From positions 1 through 64,000 of the forward strand of contig CAAGBS010000047.1 in assembly GCA_900768125.1 (NCBI GenBank): DNA of 64,000 nucleotides. The letters run 5' to 3'. Positions 8,224 to 17,057 of this stretch are shown piece by piece. Made by a program: the position numbers and the translations under genes. The notes beneath the pieces are model-generated. The model had not been told where the DNA came from, searched no databases, and worked only from the letters and a program-made list of their open reading frames with translations. Positions within the stretch are counted from its first letter, which is position 1, and each line of letters starts with the position of its first letter. This stretch comes from Oscillospiraceae bacterium. Its GTDB lineage: Bacteria; Bacillota; Clostridia; Oscillospirales; Ruminococcaceae.

Positions 8224-8580
8224 TTATTCCTTAGTGATCTCGGAGATATCCACCGGTGTGCCGTCTGCCCAGAGACGCTCCAGCTGGTAGAAGTCGCGGG
8301 TCTCTTCCAGGAAAACGTGCACGATGATGTCGTAGTAGTCCAGCACGATCCATTCCTTGCTCTGGTAGCCCTCGATGCCCTTGGGCTTCACACCCTTTTC
8401 GCCGAGCTGGAACTCCACCTCGTCAGCCAGCGCCTTGACCTGCGTGGTGCTGGACGCGGACGCGATAACGAAGTAGTTCGCAAGTATCGTAAGCTCCTCG
8501 ACTTTCAGCGCGGTGATGCTCTTCGCTTTCTTAGAATCCAGCGCTTTTACTGCAATTTCCAGTTCTTCTCTGTCTGTCAT
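8224..8580 (-). CDS. rsfS: Ribosomal silencing factor RsfS
   Basis: A 118-residue Iojap/RsfS protein that binds uL14 on the large subunit and blocks subunit joining in starved cells. Seen: LEIAVKALDSKKAKSITALKV at the N terminus, NYFVIASASSTTQVKALAD, and WIVLDYYDIIVHVFLEETRDFYQLERLW. The start is the ATG of MTDREE, which overlaps the yqeK stop (ATGA) and has AAGGAGA 5 nt upstream; the longer frame to 8655 lies inside yqeK. It is the last gene of the rdgB-yhbY-nadD-yqeK run. Confidence 0.94.
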   Translation of the reverse strand: MTDREELEIAVKALDSKKAKSITALKVEELTILANYFVIASASSTTQVKALADEVEFQLGEKGVKPKGIEGYQSKEWIVLDYYDIIVHVFLEETRDFYQLERLWADGTPVDISEITKE

Positions 8581-9170
8581 AAACTCTCCTTGTTCTTGTT
8601 GTATTTCAGATAATAATTGTATGCTTCGAAAGTGTATCTCGGGAGATGTCCGCATTTTTTGCAGACGTCCCCGATATTGTAGATGAGCGCCACTGACATC
8701 GCCTTATCAAGGTCGTCGCGGCATATCTTGCGGAACTTGTCAACGTCCTTGTAGCTTCGCTCTGCGGATATCATATCCCCGAGGTAGACTATTTTTTCCA
8801 GCTTGGTCATTTTCGCGCAGCCGATGGTGTGGAAACGTATCCCGGCGAGTATCTCCTCGTCGGTTATGCCGAGCTTGTCCCGGACGAAAGCCGCACCCGC
8901 GACCGCATGCCAGAGCGCTGGAGTGTCGATCTCCGCCGGGTCGGGAGCCATGCCGCTGTCTATCGTCATCTGGCGCTGACTTTCCGGGAGGTCCTCTTTC
9001 ATGATATCATGGAGAAGCCCCGCGAGATAGCAGCGCTTCTTGTCCGCGTCAAATCTCTCCGCGAGGTCGTAGCACGCCTCCGCGACATTCATGCTGTGTG
9101 TGAAGCGCTTCTTGGAGAGCCGCTCCTTTATCAGCTTTTCGTACTCGTCAAATTCCTTGTATCTGCTCAA
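8577..9170 (-). CDS. yqeK: HD-domain hydrolase YqeK (likely symmetrical Ap4A hydrolase)
   Basis: A 197-residue HD-superfamily metal-dependent phosphohydrolase. Seen: THSMNVAEACYDLA (first His), CYLAGLLHDIMKED (HD pair), LWHAVAGAAFVRDKLG (His), IRFHTIGCAKMTKLEKIVYLGDMISAER (His and Asp). This set of ligands defines the YqeK family, whose Bacillus member cleaves diadenosine tetraphosphate to ADP. The likely start is a TTG (9170), since GGAGGT lies 8 nt upstream and no ATG is suitably placed. The nadD-yqeK-rsfS order is widely conserved in Firmicutes. Confidence 0.92.
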   Translation of the reverse strand: MSRYKEFDEYEKLIKERLSKKRFTHSMNVAEACYDLAERFDADKKRCYLAGLLHDIMKEDLPESQRQMTIDSGMAPDPAEIDTPALWHAVAGAAFVRDKLGITDEEILAGIRFHTIGCAKMTKLEKIVYLGDMISAERSYKDVDKFRKICRDDLDKAMSVALIYNIGDVCKKCGHLPRYTFEAYNYYLKYNKNKESL

Positions 9171-9194
9171 ACAGAATTACCTCCGCAATTAGAT

Positions 9195-9548
9195 TCACGG
9201 CTCTTTCCAGAAGCCGCCCCTGAAAAAGTTCTCGTTACCCAGCGGCTTTGCAGTCAGCCGGAACATAACGCACCCGTCAGGACAGACGATAGTTTTACTG
9301 TACTTACTGTCCCCGCCGAGATTCTCCAGGTCGCCGCCGCTGCGGACTGCTTCCATCAGCGGATAAAGCATCATCATCGTCTTGCTGCATATTCCCCAGC
9401 CGTCGGCGTTGACCGGACAGCCATAGGTGCAGCGGTATGTATCGCCGATCTCCTCGCCGTTGCGGCAGTAGTGCTCGGTGTGGTCGCCGCGGAGATAACC
9501 CACGACCTCGACCGTGAACTCATATTCCTCATCGTACCACTTTTTCAT
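9195..9548 (-). CDS. Small cysteine-containing protein, possibly TIGR04076-like
   Basis: A 117-residue protein inserted between nadD and yqeK, where the conserved operon normally has nothing. Five cysteines are spaced along it (HYCRNG, YRCTYGCP, GICSKTMM, IVCPDGC), with LYPLMEAVRSGGDLENLGG in between. The order of a Cys-x3-Cys, a Cys followed by a YP-x-alpha helix and a GG resembles the TIGR04076 family as I remember it, whose function is unknown. Cysteine spacing suggests metal binding. Start ATG with AGGTGA upstream; it begins 6 nt after the nadD stop. Confidence 0.6.
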   Translation of the reverse strand: MKKWYDEEYEFTVEVVGYLRGDHTEHYCRNGEEIGDTYRCTYGCPVNADGWGICSKTMMMLYPLMEAVRSGGDLENLGGDSKYSKTIVCPDGCVMFRLTAKPLGNENFFRGGFWKEP

Positions 9549-9554
9549 GGCTGG

Positions 9555-10151
9555 TCACCTATAAAGTCCCTTTTCGCGGATATAGTCCGCAACGCCCTGC
9601 GGGACCATTCCGGAGATATCGCCGCCCTGCGCGATGGTATTTCTGACCTCGGTGGAGGACATTTCTACCGCCTGCGTGGGCATCACCTTTATACGCCCAA
9701 GTTCGTTGGCGTACTCCATCATATCGGCGAGACTGTCGCCGTCACGCGCCGCAGCGCAGACCCTCGTTTCCTTCAGCAGCGATTCATACTTGTACCACTT
9801 GTCAAAACTGAACAGCATATCCCCGCCGATGAGCAGGAAAAACTGCTCGCCCGGGTACATCTCTTTCAGCGCGCGGACTGTATTTATAGAATAGCTTGTC
9901 CCGCCGAGCCTTACCTCAATGTCGCTGACCTCCGCGCCCGGAATATGCCCGAATGCGCGGCGGCACATCTCGGCTCTATCCTCGAACGGGACGAGGTCGG
10001 TGTGCTTGTGCGGTGAAACGAATGTCGGAATTATCAGCAGACGGCGCAGCTTCAGCTGTTTTACTGCTTCCTCGGCAAGGCGGACGTGCCCGTTATGCAC
10101 CGGGTCGAACGCACCGCCGAAAATACCGGTCTTCTTTACGCTGTCACTCAA
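9555..10151 (-). CDS. nadD: Nicotinate-nucleotide adenylyltransferase
   Basis: A 198-residue nucleotidyltransferase making deamido-NAD from nicotinate mononucleotide and ATP. Seen: GIFGGAFDPVHNGHVRLAE with the (H/T)xGH-type motif, IPTFVSPHK, FLLIGGDMLFSFDKWYKY, and the C-terminal SSTEVRNTIAQGGDISGMVP (ISSTxxR motif). It has a TTG start overlapping the yhbY stop by 8 nt, so translation is likely coupled. Both active-site motifs are intact. Confidence 0.95.
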   Translation of the reverse strand: MSDSVKKTGIFGGAFDPVHNGHVRLAEEAVKQLKLRRLLIIPTFVSPHKHTDLVPFEDRAEMCRRAFGHIPGAEVSDIEVRLGGTSYSINTVRALKEMYPGEQFFLLIGGDMLFSFDKWYKYESLLKETRVCAAARDGDSLADMMEYANELGRIKVMPTQAVEMSSTEVRNTIAQGGDISGMVPQGVADYIREKGLYR

Positions 10152-10440
10152 GTTCGATCACCCGCTTCTTGGGATCCTTGTTGCGGCGGTAAAGCACGAA
10201 TTTCCTGCCGATGACCTGCACGACCTCGGACTTGGTAAGTTCCGCAATCTGGTCTGCCGCCTCGCGGGCGGAAAATTCGCAGTTCTCCTGAACGCCGACC
10301 TTGATAAGTTCGCGGCAGTTCAGTACGTCGTCAAGCTGTTTCACAAGCTCGTCGCCTATGCCCAGCTTTCCAACGAAAAATATGGTATTGTAACTCTGCG
10401 CTATGGAACGCAGATGTGCTCTCTGTTTACTTGTCAGCAT
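10144..10440 (-). CDS. yhbY: YhbY/CRM-domain RNA-binding protein
   Basis: A 98-residue single-CRM-domain protein associated with the pre-50S ribosome. Seen: MLTSKQRAHLRSIAQSY, the GxxG-like loop FFVGKLGIGDELVKQLDD, ELIKVGVQENCEFSAREAADQIAELTKSEVVQVIGRKFVLYRRN. It starts at TAATG, overlapping the rdgB stop, and precedes nadD as in many Firmicutes. Confidence 0.94.
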   Translation of the reverse strand: MLTSKQRAHLRSIAQSYNTIFFVGKLGIGDELVKQLDDVLNCRELIKVGVQENCEFSAREAADQIAELTKSEVVQVIGRKFVLYRRNKDPKKRVIELE

Positions 10441-11087
10441 TAACTGAATTTCTCCTTTAAGATCTTGGCAAGCTCCTCGAACGCCTTGGCGCGGTGGCTT
10501 ATCCTGTTTTTCTCGTCCTGGTCAAGCTCCGCCATGCTGCGGTCCTCGTCCACCATGAAGATGGGATCGTAGCCGAAGCCCTCATCGCCGACCATCTCAT
10601 CGCCTATGTATCCCTCGATGATACCGTTCACGGAATACTCGTCGTCCTCCGCATAGATGAAATAGATCGAGCATACGAAGCGCGCCTCTCTGAGCGGTCT
10701 GGACACGCCGTGCATCTCCTCAAGCACCTTTTCGCAAAGCTCCTTGTCGGTAGCGCCCTCGCCGGCGTAGCGTGCGGAATAGATGCCCGGAGCACCGTTA
10801 AGGAAGTCTATCTCAAGTCCGCTGTCGTCTGCGATGGTAGGGAGCTTTGTTGCCTCGAAAACCGCGCGCGCCTTGATGTGCGCGTTCTCCTCGAAGGTAT
10901 CGCCGTCCTCTACGATCTCGTCTGTGAAGCCTGCCTCCCGCATTGAAATAACGTCAAACCCGAACGGCTCGAGTAGCTTTCTGAACTCCCTTATCTTGCC
11001 CTGGTTGTTGGACGCGATTATCAATTTCTGTCGGACAGGCGACGAGGCGGCAGGTTTTTCTTCGCCCGATTTGTGAAGATGTTTCAT
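10440..11087 (-). CDS. rdgB: dITP/XTP pyrophosphatase (RdgB/HAM1)
   Basis: A 215-residue house-cleaning enzyme that removes inosine and xanthosine triphosphates from the nucleotide pool. Seen: LIIASNNQGKIREFRKLL, TIADDSGLEIDFLNGAPGIYSARYAG, EGFGYDPIFMVDEDRSMAELDQDEKNRISHRAKA. All substrate-pocket motifs are present. There is a basic N-terminal extension of about 20 residues (MKHLHKSGEEKPAASSPVRQ) before the family start; GGAAAGGA in front of the upstream ATG supports it being translated. It is the first gene of the rdgB-yhbY-nadD-yqeK-rsfS run. Confidence 0.94.
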   Translation of the reverse strand: MKHLHKSGEEKPAASSPVRQKLIIASNNQGKIREFRKLLEPFGFDVISMREAGFTDEIVEDGDTFEENAHIKARAVFEATKLPTIADDSGLEIDFLNGAPGIYSARYAGEGATDKELCEKVLEEMHGVSRPLREARFVCSIYFIYAEDDEYSVNGIIEGYIGDEMVGDEGFGYDPIFMVDEDRSMAELDQDEKNRISHRAKAFEELAKILKEKFS

Positions 11088-11151
11088 AAAAAATCCTTTC
11101 CAATTTGCTGCACAACTGTGCTTTTATTTTACCCTTTTAAGGGAAATAATC

Positions 11152-12426
11152 TTATTCGAACAGAGCCTTTACATAATCTGCGGGAACGAACGGCTGCAGG
11201 TCGTCTATCTTTTCGCCCACGCCGACCAGCTTCACGGATATGCCAAGTTCATTCTTTATAGGTATTATTATACCACCTTTTGCCGTTCCGTCAAGCTTTG
11301 TGAGAACAATTCCCGTAATTTCGGCACTTTCACTGAAAAGTTTCGCCTGATTGACTGCATTCTGTCCTGTAGTCGCGTCAAGAACCAATAAAGTTTCAAC
11401 CGACGCGTCCGGAACTTCGCGGTTTATCACTCTGGCTATCTTTTTCAGCTCCTCCATGAGGTTCTTTTTATTGTGTAGTCTTCCGGCAGTATCGCAGAGG
11501 ACTACGTCAGCGCCGCGCGCCTTTGCAGCGGTCAGCGCGTCGAAAACTACAGCCGCCGGGTCGCTGCCCTCGCCGTGCTTGATTATATCAACTCCCGCGC
11601 GGTCAGTCCACACGTTGAGCTGGTCTATCGCCGCCGCACGGAAAGTATCCGCCGCCGCGACTACAACTTTCTTGCCCTGCGCTTTCAGATTTGCAGCGAG
11701 CTTACCTATCGTGGTGGTCTTTCCCGCTCCGTTAACGCCTATCACCATGATGACTGATGGCTTGGTCTCCAGCTTCAGTTCGTTGTCTCCGGTGAGCATT
11801 TCAGCGATTATATCCCGGAGAAGCTGCTTCACATCCGCAGGGTCGGTGGCACCCGTGCGCTTTACAGCCTGGCGGAGCTTGTCGCATATCTGCATGGAAG
11901 TCTCCGCGCCGATATCGGACAGTATCAGGGTCTCCTCCAGTTCGTCAAAGAAGTCCTCGTCTATCTTCGTGAAGCTGTTCATGAGAAGCTCCAGCTTGCT
12001 CATGAAGCCGTCCTTGGTCTTTTTCAGACCGTTTTTCAGCTTCTCGAAGAATCCCTGTTTCTTAGGCGCTTCTTCGTCTTCCACGGCTTCCTCGGTCTCC
12101 TCGCTGAACTCAGGTTCGGGGGCTTCCATCGCCTGCGGGATATCCTCGGGTTCGGACTGCTCCTCAGGCTCAGAGAGTTCCCCGGGCTGTGTCAGCGGCT
12201 CCTGCGCTTCGGCTTCGGCAGCCTGGAGCGCAGCGTCATTCTCGGCGCTCTCCTGCTCCTCGGCTCCGGAAATTCCACCGTCAGACTGAACAGGCGTTTC
12301 AGTTTCCGGATATCCGGAGTATTCTTCACCGGGGGTCTCATCGGCGTTTTCATTCAGCGTGGTCTCCTGTTCTTCCGGAAGTTCTTCCTGATGTTTTTTC
12401 TTCTTGAATCTGTCAAAAAATCCCAT
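11152..12426 (-). CDS. ftsY: Signal recognition particle receptor FtsY
   Basis: A 424-residue SRP receptor GTPase that docks ribosome-SRP complexes at the membrane. Residues 1-125 form a long acidic A region rich in Glu and Pro. The NG domain follows: N helices (about 125-215), P-loop GVNGAGKTTTIGKLA (from 230), AAADTFRAAAIDQL, VLCDTAGRLHNKKNLMEELKK, and TKLDGTAKGG with the C-terminal GEKIDDLQPF. All GTPase motifs are intact. The basic MGFFDRFKKKK start is a typical membrane-contact helix. It lies immediately downstream of smc, a common pairing in Firmicutes. Confidence 0.97.
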   Translation of the reverse strand: MGFFDRFKKKKHQEELPEEQETTLNENADETPGEEYSGYPETETPVQSDGGISGAEEQESAENDAALQAAEAEAQEPLTQPGELSEPEEQSEPEDIPQAMEAPEPEFSEETEEAVEDEEAPKKQGFFEKLKNGLKKTKDGFMSKLELLMNSFTKIDEDFFDELEETLILSDIGAETSMQICDKLRQAVKRTGATDPADVKQLLRDIIAEMLTGDNELKLETKPSVIMVIGVNGAGKTTTIGKLAANLKAQGKKVVVAAADTFRAAAIDQLNVWTDRAGVDIIKHGEGSDPAAVVFDALTAAKARGADVVLCDTAGRLHNKKNLMEELKKIARVINREVPDASVETLLVLDATTGQNAVNQAKLFSESAEITGIVLTKLDGTAKGGIIIPIKNELGISVKLVGVGEKIDDLQPFVPADYVKALFE

Positions 12427-12439
12427 GTAACCTCCATTC

Positions 12440-12465
12440 AGGCGGACTCTATAGAGTATGCGCCT
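12440..12465. other. Hairpin with a 12-nt perfect palindrome between smc and ftsY
   Basis: AGGCG (12440-12444) and CGCCT (12461-12465) enclose ACTCTATAGAGT (12446-12457), a perfect palindrome. There is no T-run on the transcribed (minus) side, so it is not a clear terminator. It could be an RNA-processing or stability element between the two genes. Confidence 0.35.
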
Positions 12466-12481
12466 TTACAAGTCGGATATT

Positions 12482-15400
12482 CTATTTCAGTTCTACGTCC
12501 AGTTCGTCCGCGAGGTCGCGGCGCAGCAGCCTGGAAACGCCCTTTTCCTGCATGAAAACTCCATACAGCACCTTACAGCCCTCGATAGTTCCGCGGCGGT
12601 GGGTTATCACCATAAGCTGCGTCTGGCTGCTGAACTGATTCAGGTAGGTTATGTACTTGTCAACGTTCACATCGTCGAGCGCCGCGTCTACCTCGTCCAG
12701 CATGCAGAACGGCGTTGGACGGTGTTTCAGTATCGCGAAGTATATCGTGATGGCTACCATCGTCTGCTCGCCGCCGGAGAGCGAAATCAGGTTCTTGATG
12801 ACCTTTCCGGGCGGTGCCGCGAGTATCTCTATGCCGGAATTTAGCACGTCCTCCGGGTCGGTGAGTTTCAGTTCACCGTGGGCGCCGTCTCCGAAAATGC
12901 TGACGAAAATCTCCTTGAAGCTCTTGTTTATCTCCTCGAAGCTGTTCAGGAAGCGCGTCTTGATGTCCTCGGTGAGGTCGGCGATGAGCCTTTCAAGTTC
13001 ACGCTTGCTCTTTTCGATATCGTCAAGCTGCGCGGTCTGGAACTTGTACCGCTCCGACACCGTGCGGTATTCCTCGATGGACTCCATGTTGACGTTTCCA
13101 AGTTTTGTTATCTGCTTTCGCAGGTCTTCCAGTTCGTTTTCAGCGGCAAGCAGGTTATCCAGCGGCTTCGCCTGCTCCATCGCCATCGAAACGGTGAGGT
13201 CGTAGCTTTCAAGCAGCATCGCGACTATGCGCTCTTTCTCGCGCTCCTCGCCCTTGCGGCGCTCCTCAAGGCGGGCGGTCTCGCGGGCAAAGTGCTCCTT
13301 GTGGCCGTTAGCCTCGCTGATGTCGCGGTGCATCTGACCTATCGCAAGTTCCAGCTGTTCGATCTCCGACATGCTGCGGGAGATGTCGTCTTCCTTACCG
13401 GTGAGTTCGCCGCTGTGCTGCTCTATCTCCTTGCGCAGCCGCTCTATCTCTATGCGTATCTGCTCGTCCTCGCGGTCGAGGGCAGCCATAGTCTCCCTGA
13501 AGCTGTCGCTGCTCTGGAAAAGCGCCCGGCGGTTCTCCTCGCGGGAACGTATCTCTACGTTGAACGCGTCGATGTCCTTTTTCGCAGCGACCTGCTCCAG
13601 ATTTATCCGCGAAATCTCGTCCGAAAGCGCCTTCAGGTCAGCCGCAGCGGAATCCCTCTCGCTGCCGGACTGCTTCTGCTGCTCCTCCAGTACTGCTATA
13701 TTCTCATCGCAGTCAGCCACAGCCGCCCGGAATCCGGCAAGCTGCTCGCTGTACTGCTTTATCTGCAGCTCGAATCGCTCCAGCGCCTGTCTTGAATGCT
13801 CGCCCTGTTCGCTCAGCTGTTCGGCGAGGGACGTGAATTTAGAAAGCTCCGCCCGAAGATTTATCTCCTGGTTCGAGAGATTTCTCATCTCGTCCTCCAT
13901 GCCGTCTATTTCCACCGCGAACTTCGCCGCCTCCGCCTGGTACTGCTGGAAAGCCTCGGTCTTCTCGGCGAGGACTTTTTTCAGCCCGATGACAGAACTG
14001 TACAGCGAGTCTTTCTCCTGCTTTCTGGAAATAATACCAGCTCCGCTGCCGCGGCTGCCGCCCGTGAACGAACCTCCGGCATTTACCACCTGACCGTCCA
14101 GCGTGACTATCCTGAATTTCGCGCCGTACTTCTTACTGAGGTAAGCCGCCGTGTCGATGTCGTCAACTATTGCGGTCAGTCCCAGCAGATAGCGGATTAT
14201 ATTCTGGTACTCCTGGTCGCAGTCCACAAGGTCGCTTGCTATGCCCTCGAAGCCCTGTTCGGAGTTAAGTCTCGGCTCGTTGAGGAATCTGCCTTTCATC
14301 GCGGTTATCGGGAGCATGGTCGCGCGCCCCGCGTTTGTCTCTTTCAGGAAGCGTATGCAGCGCTTCGCGGTCTCCTCGTTATCGACTATGATGTTCTGCA
14401 TAGCAGCTCCCAGTGCGGTCTCAATGGCAACAACATAGCGGTCGTCCATGCTCACCACATCTGCGACTGTGCCGTGTATCCCGCTCATTCTTCCCTGCTG
14501 GGACGCTTTCACCAGCTCCTTGACGCTGTGGGTGTAGCCCTCCATGCTTTTTTCTACATCGTCCAGCAGCTTGTAGCGGTTCTGCTTCATGTCGAGCTCA
14601 GCGCGAACCTTATCGGCTTCGGCGCGGGCTTCGTTCATTCTGCGGACTTTTCCCTCGTTCAGCCGCTGGTAGCCCGCCAGCTTATTCGAGGTAGCCGCGC
14701 GCTTCTCGTCTATCTCGGCAAGCGACTTCTCGACTGCGCTGCGGCTCTCGGCATATTCTTTCAGCTTAGCTTCGGAGTTTTCCACATCGCTGAGGAACGT
14801 CTTACGCTGTTCCTCGGTCTCCGCTGCGGAGCGCTCCGCCTGAACTCCACGCACGTCAGCCTCGCTGCGCTCGCGGTACAGCTGAGCAAGCTTCTGCTCC
14901 AGCTCGGAATACGCCTTGTCGCTCTCGGCGCTTTGCTCGGCTATCGCCGCCAGCTTCGACTGTATCTCAGCACGCTGAGAATCCATCTTTTCGACCTCGT
15001 CGTTCTTTTCCTCAATCTTTTTCCTGAACTCCTGAATGCCCTCGTCAAAGCTGCGGGAGCTTTCCTCCGCATTCGCTATCTGCTGGGTAAGTTCCGTGCG
15101 GCGCGCGTCGTTGTGGCGCAGGTCGTTCTCGCGGACCTGAATCGTGGAACGCTTCTCGGAGATCTCCGCGTTGACCGCTTCACGGCTGCTGCGGAATCTC
15201 TCCAGTTCCGCCTGAATGCGCTGCTTCTTCTCGGTGCTTTCCTCGATGCTGTTCTGCAGCTTCTCCGCGTCCTTTTCGTAGTGTTCGCACTCCGCGCGGT
15301 TGAGCAGCAGGTCGTCGTCCAGCTTCTTGATAACTGCGCGGCGTTCCTCATAGTGAGCCGCGCCGACCGATATCTCCAGTTCCTTTTTCCGGTCGAGCAG

Positions 15401-16051
15401 TTCAGCGGCAAGCACCGCTTTCTCGGACTGCTTTTTCAGCACCGGAAGCCGCTCCTCATCGGAGCGTATTATGTCTTTCTGGCGGGTGATGTTCTCCTCG
15501 GCGCTTTCAAGTTCTTTCTCAGCTTCGGCTTTTTTGTGCAGGAACAGGGAAATACCCGCCGCTTCCTCGAATATCTCGCGGCGCTGCGTGCCCCTGGCGT
15601 TGACTATCTCAGCCACCCTGCCCTGACCGATTATCGAATAGCCGTCTCGTCCGAGACCGGTACCGAGCAGCATTTCCTGAATGTCTTTCAATCTCGATTT
15701 CGCGCCGTTTATAAGGTACTCGCTCTCGCCGCTGCGGTACAGCTTTCGGGAGATGGTGACCTCGTCTGCGTCCACGGGGAGCGCGCGGTCGGTGTTATCA
15801 ATGCACAGCGCGACCTTGGCGAAGCCCATCGGCTTTCTGTCGGTGGTGCCGTGGAAGATTACGTCCTCCATCTTTTCGCCGCGCAGGGTCTTTGCGCCCT
15901 GCTCTCCCATAACCCAGCGCAGAGCGTCGCTTATGTTGCTCTTTCCGTTGCCGTTGCTTCCAACGACTGCCGTGGTCTGGGCGTCGAAATTCAGTACGGT
16001 CTTATCCGCAAAGGATTTGAACCCGTGTATCTCAAGTGACTTAAAAAACAT
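12482..16051 (-). CDS. smc: Chromosome segregation ATPase SMC
   Basis: A 1189-residue SMC. N-terminal ATPase half with Walker A GSNGNGKSN (31-39) and WVMGEQGAKTLRG. Two long coiled-coil arms (about 170-500 and 680-1030) surround a glycine-rich hinge (about 510-670) with GGSFTGGSRGSGAGIISR. The C-terminal half has signature LSGGEQTMVAI (from 1091) and Walker B PFCMLDEVDAALDD. SMC with ScpAB condenses and separates chromosomes; scpA and scpB are not in the window. The signature reads GGEQTM rather than the usual GGERAL, a variation found among Clostridia. A large open frame on the opposite strand is only its codon-bias shadow. Confidence 0.98.
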   Translation of the reverse strand: MFFKSLEIHGFKSFADKTVLNFDAQTTAVVGSNGNGKSNISDALRWVMGEQGAKTLRGEKMEDVIFHGTTDRKPMGFAKVALCIDNTDRALPVDADEVTISRKLYRSGESEYLINGAKSRLKDIQEMLLGTGLGRDGYSIIGQGRVAEIVNARGTQRREIFEEAAGISLFLHKKAEAEKELESAEENITRQKDIIRSDEERLPVLKKQSEKAVLAAELLDRKKELEISVGAAHYEERRAVIKKLDDDLLLNRAECEHYEKDAEKLQNSIEESTEKKQRIQAELERFRSSREAVNAEISEKRSTIQVRENDLRHNDARRTELTQQIANAEESSRSFDEGIQEFRKKIEEKNDEVEKMDSQRAEIQSKLAAIAEQSAESDKAYSELEQKLAQLYRERSEADVRGVQAERSAAETEEQRKTFLSDVENSEAKLKEYAESRSAVEKSLAEIDEKRAATSNKLAGYQRLNEGKVRRMNEARAEADKVRAELDMKQNRYKLLDDVEKSMEGYTHSVKELVKASQQGRMSGIHGTVADVVSMDDRYVVAIETALGAAMQNIIVDNEETAKRCIRFLKETNAGRATMLPITAMKGRFLNEPRLNSEQGFEGIASDLVDCDQEYQNIIRYLLGLTAIVDDIDTAAYLSKKYGAKFRIVTLDGQVVNAGGSFTGGSRGSGAGIISRKQEKDSLYSSVIGLKKVLAEKTEAFQQYQAEAAKFAVEIDGMEDEMRNLSNQEINLRAELSKFTSLAEQLSEQGEHSRQALERFELQIKQYSEQLAGFRAAVADCDENIAVLEEQQKQSGSERDSAAADLKALSDEISRINLEQVAAKKDIDAFNVEIRSREENRRALFQSSDSFRETMAALDREDEQIRIEIERLRKEIEQHSGELTGKEDDISRSMSEIEQLELAIGQMHRDISEANGHKEHFARETARLEERRKGEEREKERIVAMLLESYDLTVSMAMEQAKPLDNLLAAENELEDLRKQITKLGNVNMESIEEYRTVSERYKFQTAQLDDIEKSKRELERLIADLTEDIKTRFLNSFEEINKSFKEIFVSIFGDGAHGELKLTDPEDVLNSGIEILAAPPGKVIKNLISLSGGEQTMVAITIYFAILKHRPTPFCMLDEVDAALDDVNVDKYITYLNQFSSQTQLMVITHRRGTIEGCKVLYGVFMQEKGVSRLLRRDLADELDVELK

Positions 16052-16067
16052 TCACAAACCTCAATGT

Positions 16068-17057
16068 TTACTGCAGCTCGATGTAAGCCCCGTCACGCGG
16101 CTTAACCACGATATCATATCCCAGCTCTCCCAGAGCCGCGATATTGCTGCGTTTCTGTCCGACTGCACGGCTGATGTTCCGGCTGTCGGTGTATAATATA
16201 TATCTTCCTTTTTCCATTCCGAGAAGCCTCTGCTTCGCGTCATTAAGAAACAGCCTGCTCTCGACTATTTCCCGGAAAGCAGGGTGGTAGACTCCGCCGA
16301 GCATTTCGCTTTCAACCTCGGTGGAAGCGTGCAGTCCCATTCTGATGACCCGCACCCCCGCCGCAGTGAAATACCGGAGAAGCTCCGCGCACAGTTCAAC
16401 GGTCTGCTCAAAGCCGAAGCTGCGGTATTCGCCGCTTTCGAAAAGCCTTCCCAGCCGCGTGTGTTTCAGAATGACCGTGGGGTATATCCGGACCGTATCC
16501 GGATTCAGCGCGATGAACTCCCGGCAGGTGTACCAGACTGCTTCCTCGCTGTCGCGGTAAAGACCGGTCATCATCTGAAGTCCCAGCGATATCCCGGCTT
16601 CCCTGATAAGCCGCGAAGCCCTGCGCACGTCCTCTGCGGAATGCCCGCGCTCGTTCGCCTGCAATACCTCGTCCGACATGGACTGCGCGCCGAGTTCCAC
16701 GGCGGTCATGCCGTATTTTTTCAGTATCGCGATTATTTCCTCGTTAATGCAGTCCGGGCGGGTGGAACAGCGTATCCCGCAGTAGACCTCCGGGTGTTTC
16801 TCCGCCGCCGCGTGAGCGCATTCCAGCAGACTTATCATGTAGTCCCGCGGGACAGCCGTGAAGCTGCCGCCGAAGAACGCTATCTCGGCGCGCATTCCAC
16901 GCTGCGCGAGGTGGGGCGCCTGCTCCTCCAGAAGCGCAGCGACTTCCTCCGCCGACGGCGCGTGAGCCGCCCCGGAAATGCTCCGCTGGTCGCAGAAGCT
17001 GCATCTGTGCGGGCAGCCGATGTGCGGGATAAAAACCGAGATGTTAGTCTGTTTCAT
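16068..17057 (-). CDS. Radical SAM protein (Elp3-like N-terminal class)
   Basis: A 329-residue radical SAM enzyme with the cluster motif CPHRCSFCDQRSI (a CxxxCxxC pattern) at about residues 15-23, then FFGGSFTAV, GIRCSTRPDCINEEI, VELGAQSMSDEVLQANERGH and a YPTVILKHTRL segment. These motifs are typical of the Elp3-like family next to rnc and smc in many Firmicutes. It lacks the acetyltransferase half of true Elp3, and its product is unknown; tRNA modification is a reasonable guess only. Its ATG overlaps the rnc stop by 14 nt without a strong ribosome site, pointing to translational coupling. Confidence 0.85.
   Translation of the reverse strand: MKQTNISVFIPHIGCPHRCSFCDQRSISGAAHAPSAEEVAALLEEQAPHLAQRGMRAEIAFFGGSFTAVPRDYMISLLECAHAAAEKHPEVYCGIRCSTRPDCINEEIIAILKKYGMTAVELGAQSMSDEVLQANERGHSAEDVRRASRLIREAGISLGLQMMTGLYRDSEEAVWYTCREFIALNPDTVRIYPTVILKHTRLGRLFESGEYRSFGFEQTVELCAELLRYFTAAGVRVIRMGLHASTEVESEMLGGVYHPAFREIVESRLFLNDAKQRLLGMEKGRYILYTDSRNISRAVGQKRSNIAALGELGYDIVVKPRDGAYIELQ

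Noticed and set aside
11088..11151. CCCTTAAAAGGG hairpin between ftsY and rdgB as a terminator
   Set aside because: The stem is only five G-C-poor pairs and is followed by TAAAATAAA rather than T residues.
13796..16039. 747-codon open frame opposite smc
   Set aside because: It is an antisense shadow caused by codon bias; it has no family motifs and no ribosome site, while smc is complete.
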